DNA of 5,796 nucleotides from Synechococcus sp. HW_metabat.54 (GTDB lineage: Bacteria > Cyanobacteriota > Cyanobacteriia > PCC-6307 > Cyanobiaceae). The number at the start of each line of letters is the position of its first letter. The stretch's first letter is position 1. Both the position numbers and the translations under genes were made by a program. The DNA is taken from contig JAAZVJ010000072.1 of assembly GCA_018623675.1 (NCBI GenBank), forward strand, positions 1 to 5,796, read 5' to 3'. Positions 5,494 to 5,796 of this stretch are shown here, in pieces. The notes below the pieces were generated by a model, which was not told where the DNA came from, did not search any database, and saw only the letters and a list, made by a program, of their open reading frames with translations.

Positions 5494-5796
5494 ATGCGTT
5501 CTCCATTCGCTCCTCTGCTTCTCGCTGGGTTGACCTTCAGCGGTGTGGCATTGCTCCCTGTGTTGGCCCGTGAGCTCGAGACCGACTCCGTGCGCGAGTC
5601 CCTTGAGGCCGTTCTCAGTCAGCCCTTTGATTCGTTGCGCATTCCGACGGCCGTCGATGCCGAATCCGGCACCTCAACAACTGACGCAGCTCTCGACGAC
5701 CAACCTGCAGCCAAGCCCAAGACCGCTGTGGCACCTGCATCGGCTACCCCGATTGCCCCTCCTGTGGTTCCGCCAGCCGTGGTGTCGGTGAGCACG
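5494..5796 (+). CDS. Exported protein of unknown function, N-terminal part only (open at window edge)
   Basis: An open frame of 101 codons runs from ATG at 5494 off the end of the window. The first 25 residues look like a Sec signal peptide: R2, a hydrophobic core around LLLAGLTFSGVALLPVLA, and a good cleavage site after A25 (V-L-A before RELETD). After about 25 residues of ordinary sequence comes a long Ala/Pro/Thr/Val-rich, probably disordered stretch (from about 53 to the edge), typical of a linker between the membrane or wall and a folded domain that would lie beyond the window. No domain can therefore be named. No strong Shine-Dalgarno lies close to the ATG; AGG at 5478-5480 is 13 bases away. 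No other in-frame ATG or GTG is available just upstream. The gene is divergent from purM across 376 bases. Confidence 0.75.
   Translation, partial: MRSPFAPLLLAGLTFSGVALLPVLARELETDSVRESLEAVLSQPFDSLRIPTAVDAESGTSTTDAALDDQPAAKPKTAVAPASATPIAPPVVPPAVVSVST

Overview
This window looks like chromosomal DNA from a marine picocyanobacterium of the Synechococcus group. The evidence is the high GC content, the cyanobacterial type of lipid-A-disaccharide-synthase-related glycosyltransferase, a typical cyanobacterial purM, and several short hypothetical genes of the kind seen in these compact genomes. The assignment rests on remembered family features, not on a search. I see no transposase, integrase, CRISPR array, toxin-antitoxin pair or other mobile or defence module. 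This reads as ordinary core-genome sequence with some unusual junctions.

Layout, left to right. At the left edge (1-53, minus) is the probable start of an unidentified gene, overlapping the 3' end of a glycosyltransferase-like gene (31-1338, minus). Twelve bases upstream of that gene, on the other strand, is a complete tRNA-Cys(GCA) gene (1351-1421, plus). Next is a minus-strand pair: a 55-codon gene with a C-x2-C...C-x3-C metal-binding-like motif (2110-2277), then a small exported six-cysteine protein (1571-2083). About 50 bases away and divergent is an aldo/keto reductase (about 2330-3304, plus). It converges, with a 3-base gap, on a 213-residue hypothetical gene (3308-3949, minus). Upstream of that, on the same strand, is purM (4089-5117). 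A 376-base non-coding stretch with hairpins separates purM from a divergent exported protein whose 3' end lies outside the window (5494 onward, plus).

Working relationships. purM is purine biosynthesis and the tRNA is translation. The glycosyltransferase-like protein is presumably envelope-related, and two further genes encode exported products of unknown role. I see no shared pathway linking the neighbours. The most useful second looks are: the small cysteine-motif gene; the head-to-head tRNA-Cys/glycosyltransferase junction, where the mRNA leader may be antisense to the tRNA; the unresolved start of the reductase, where one base decides which start is in frame; a perfect 12-bp hairpin at the convergent gene ends; and a UUCG-capped hairpin just upstream of the purM start codon.
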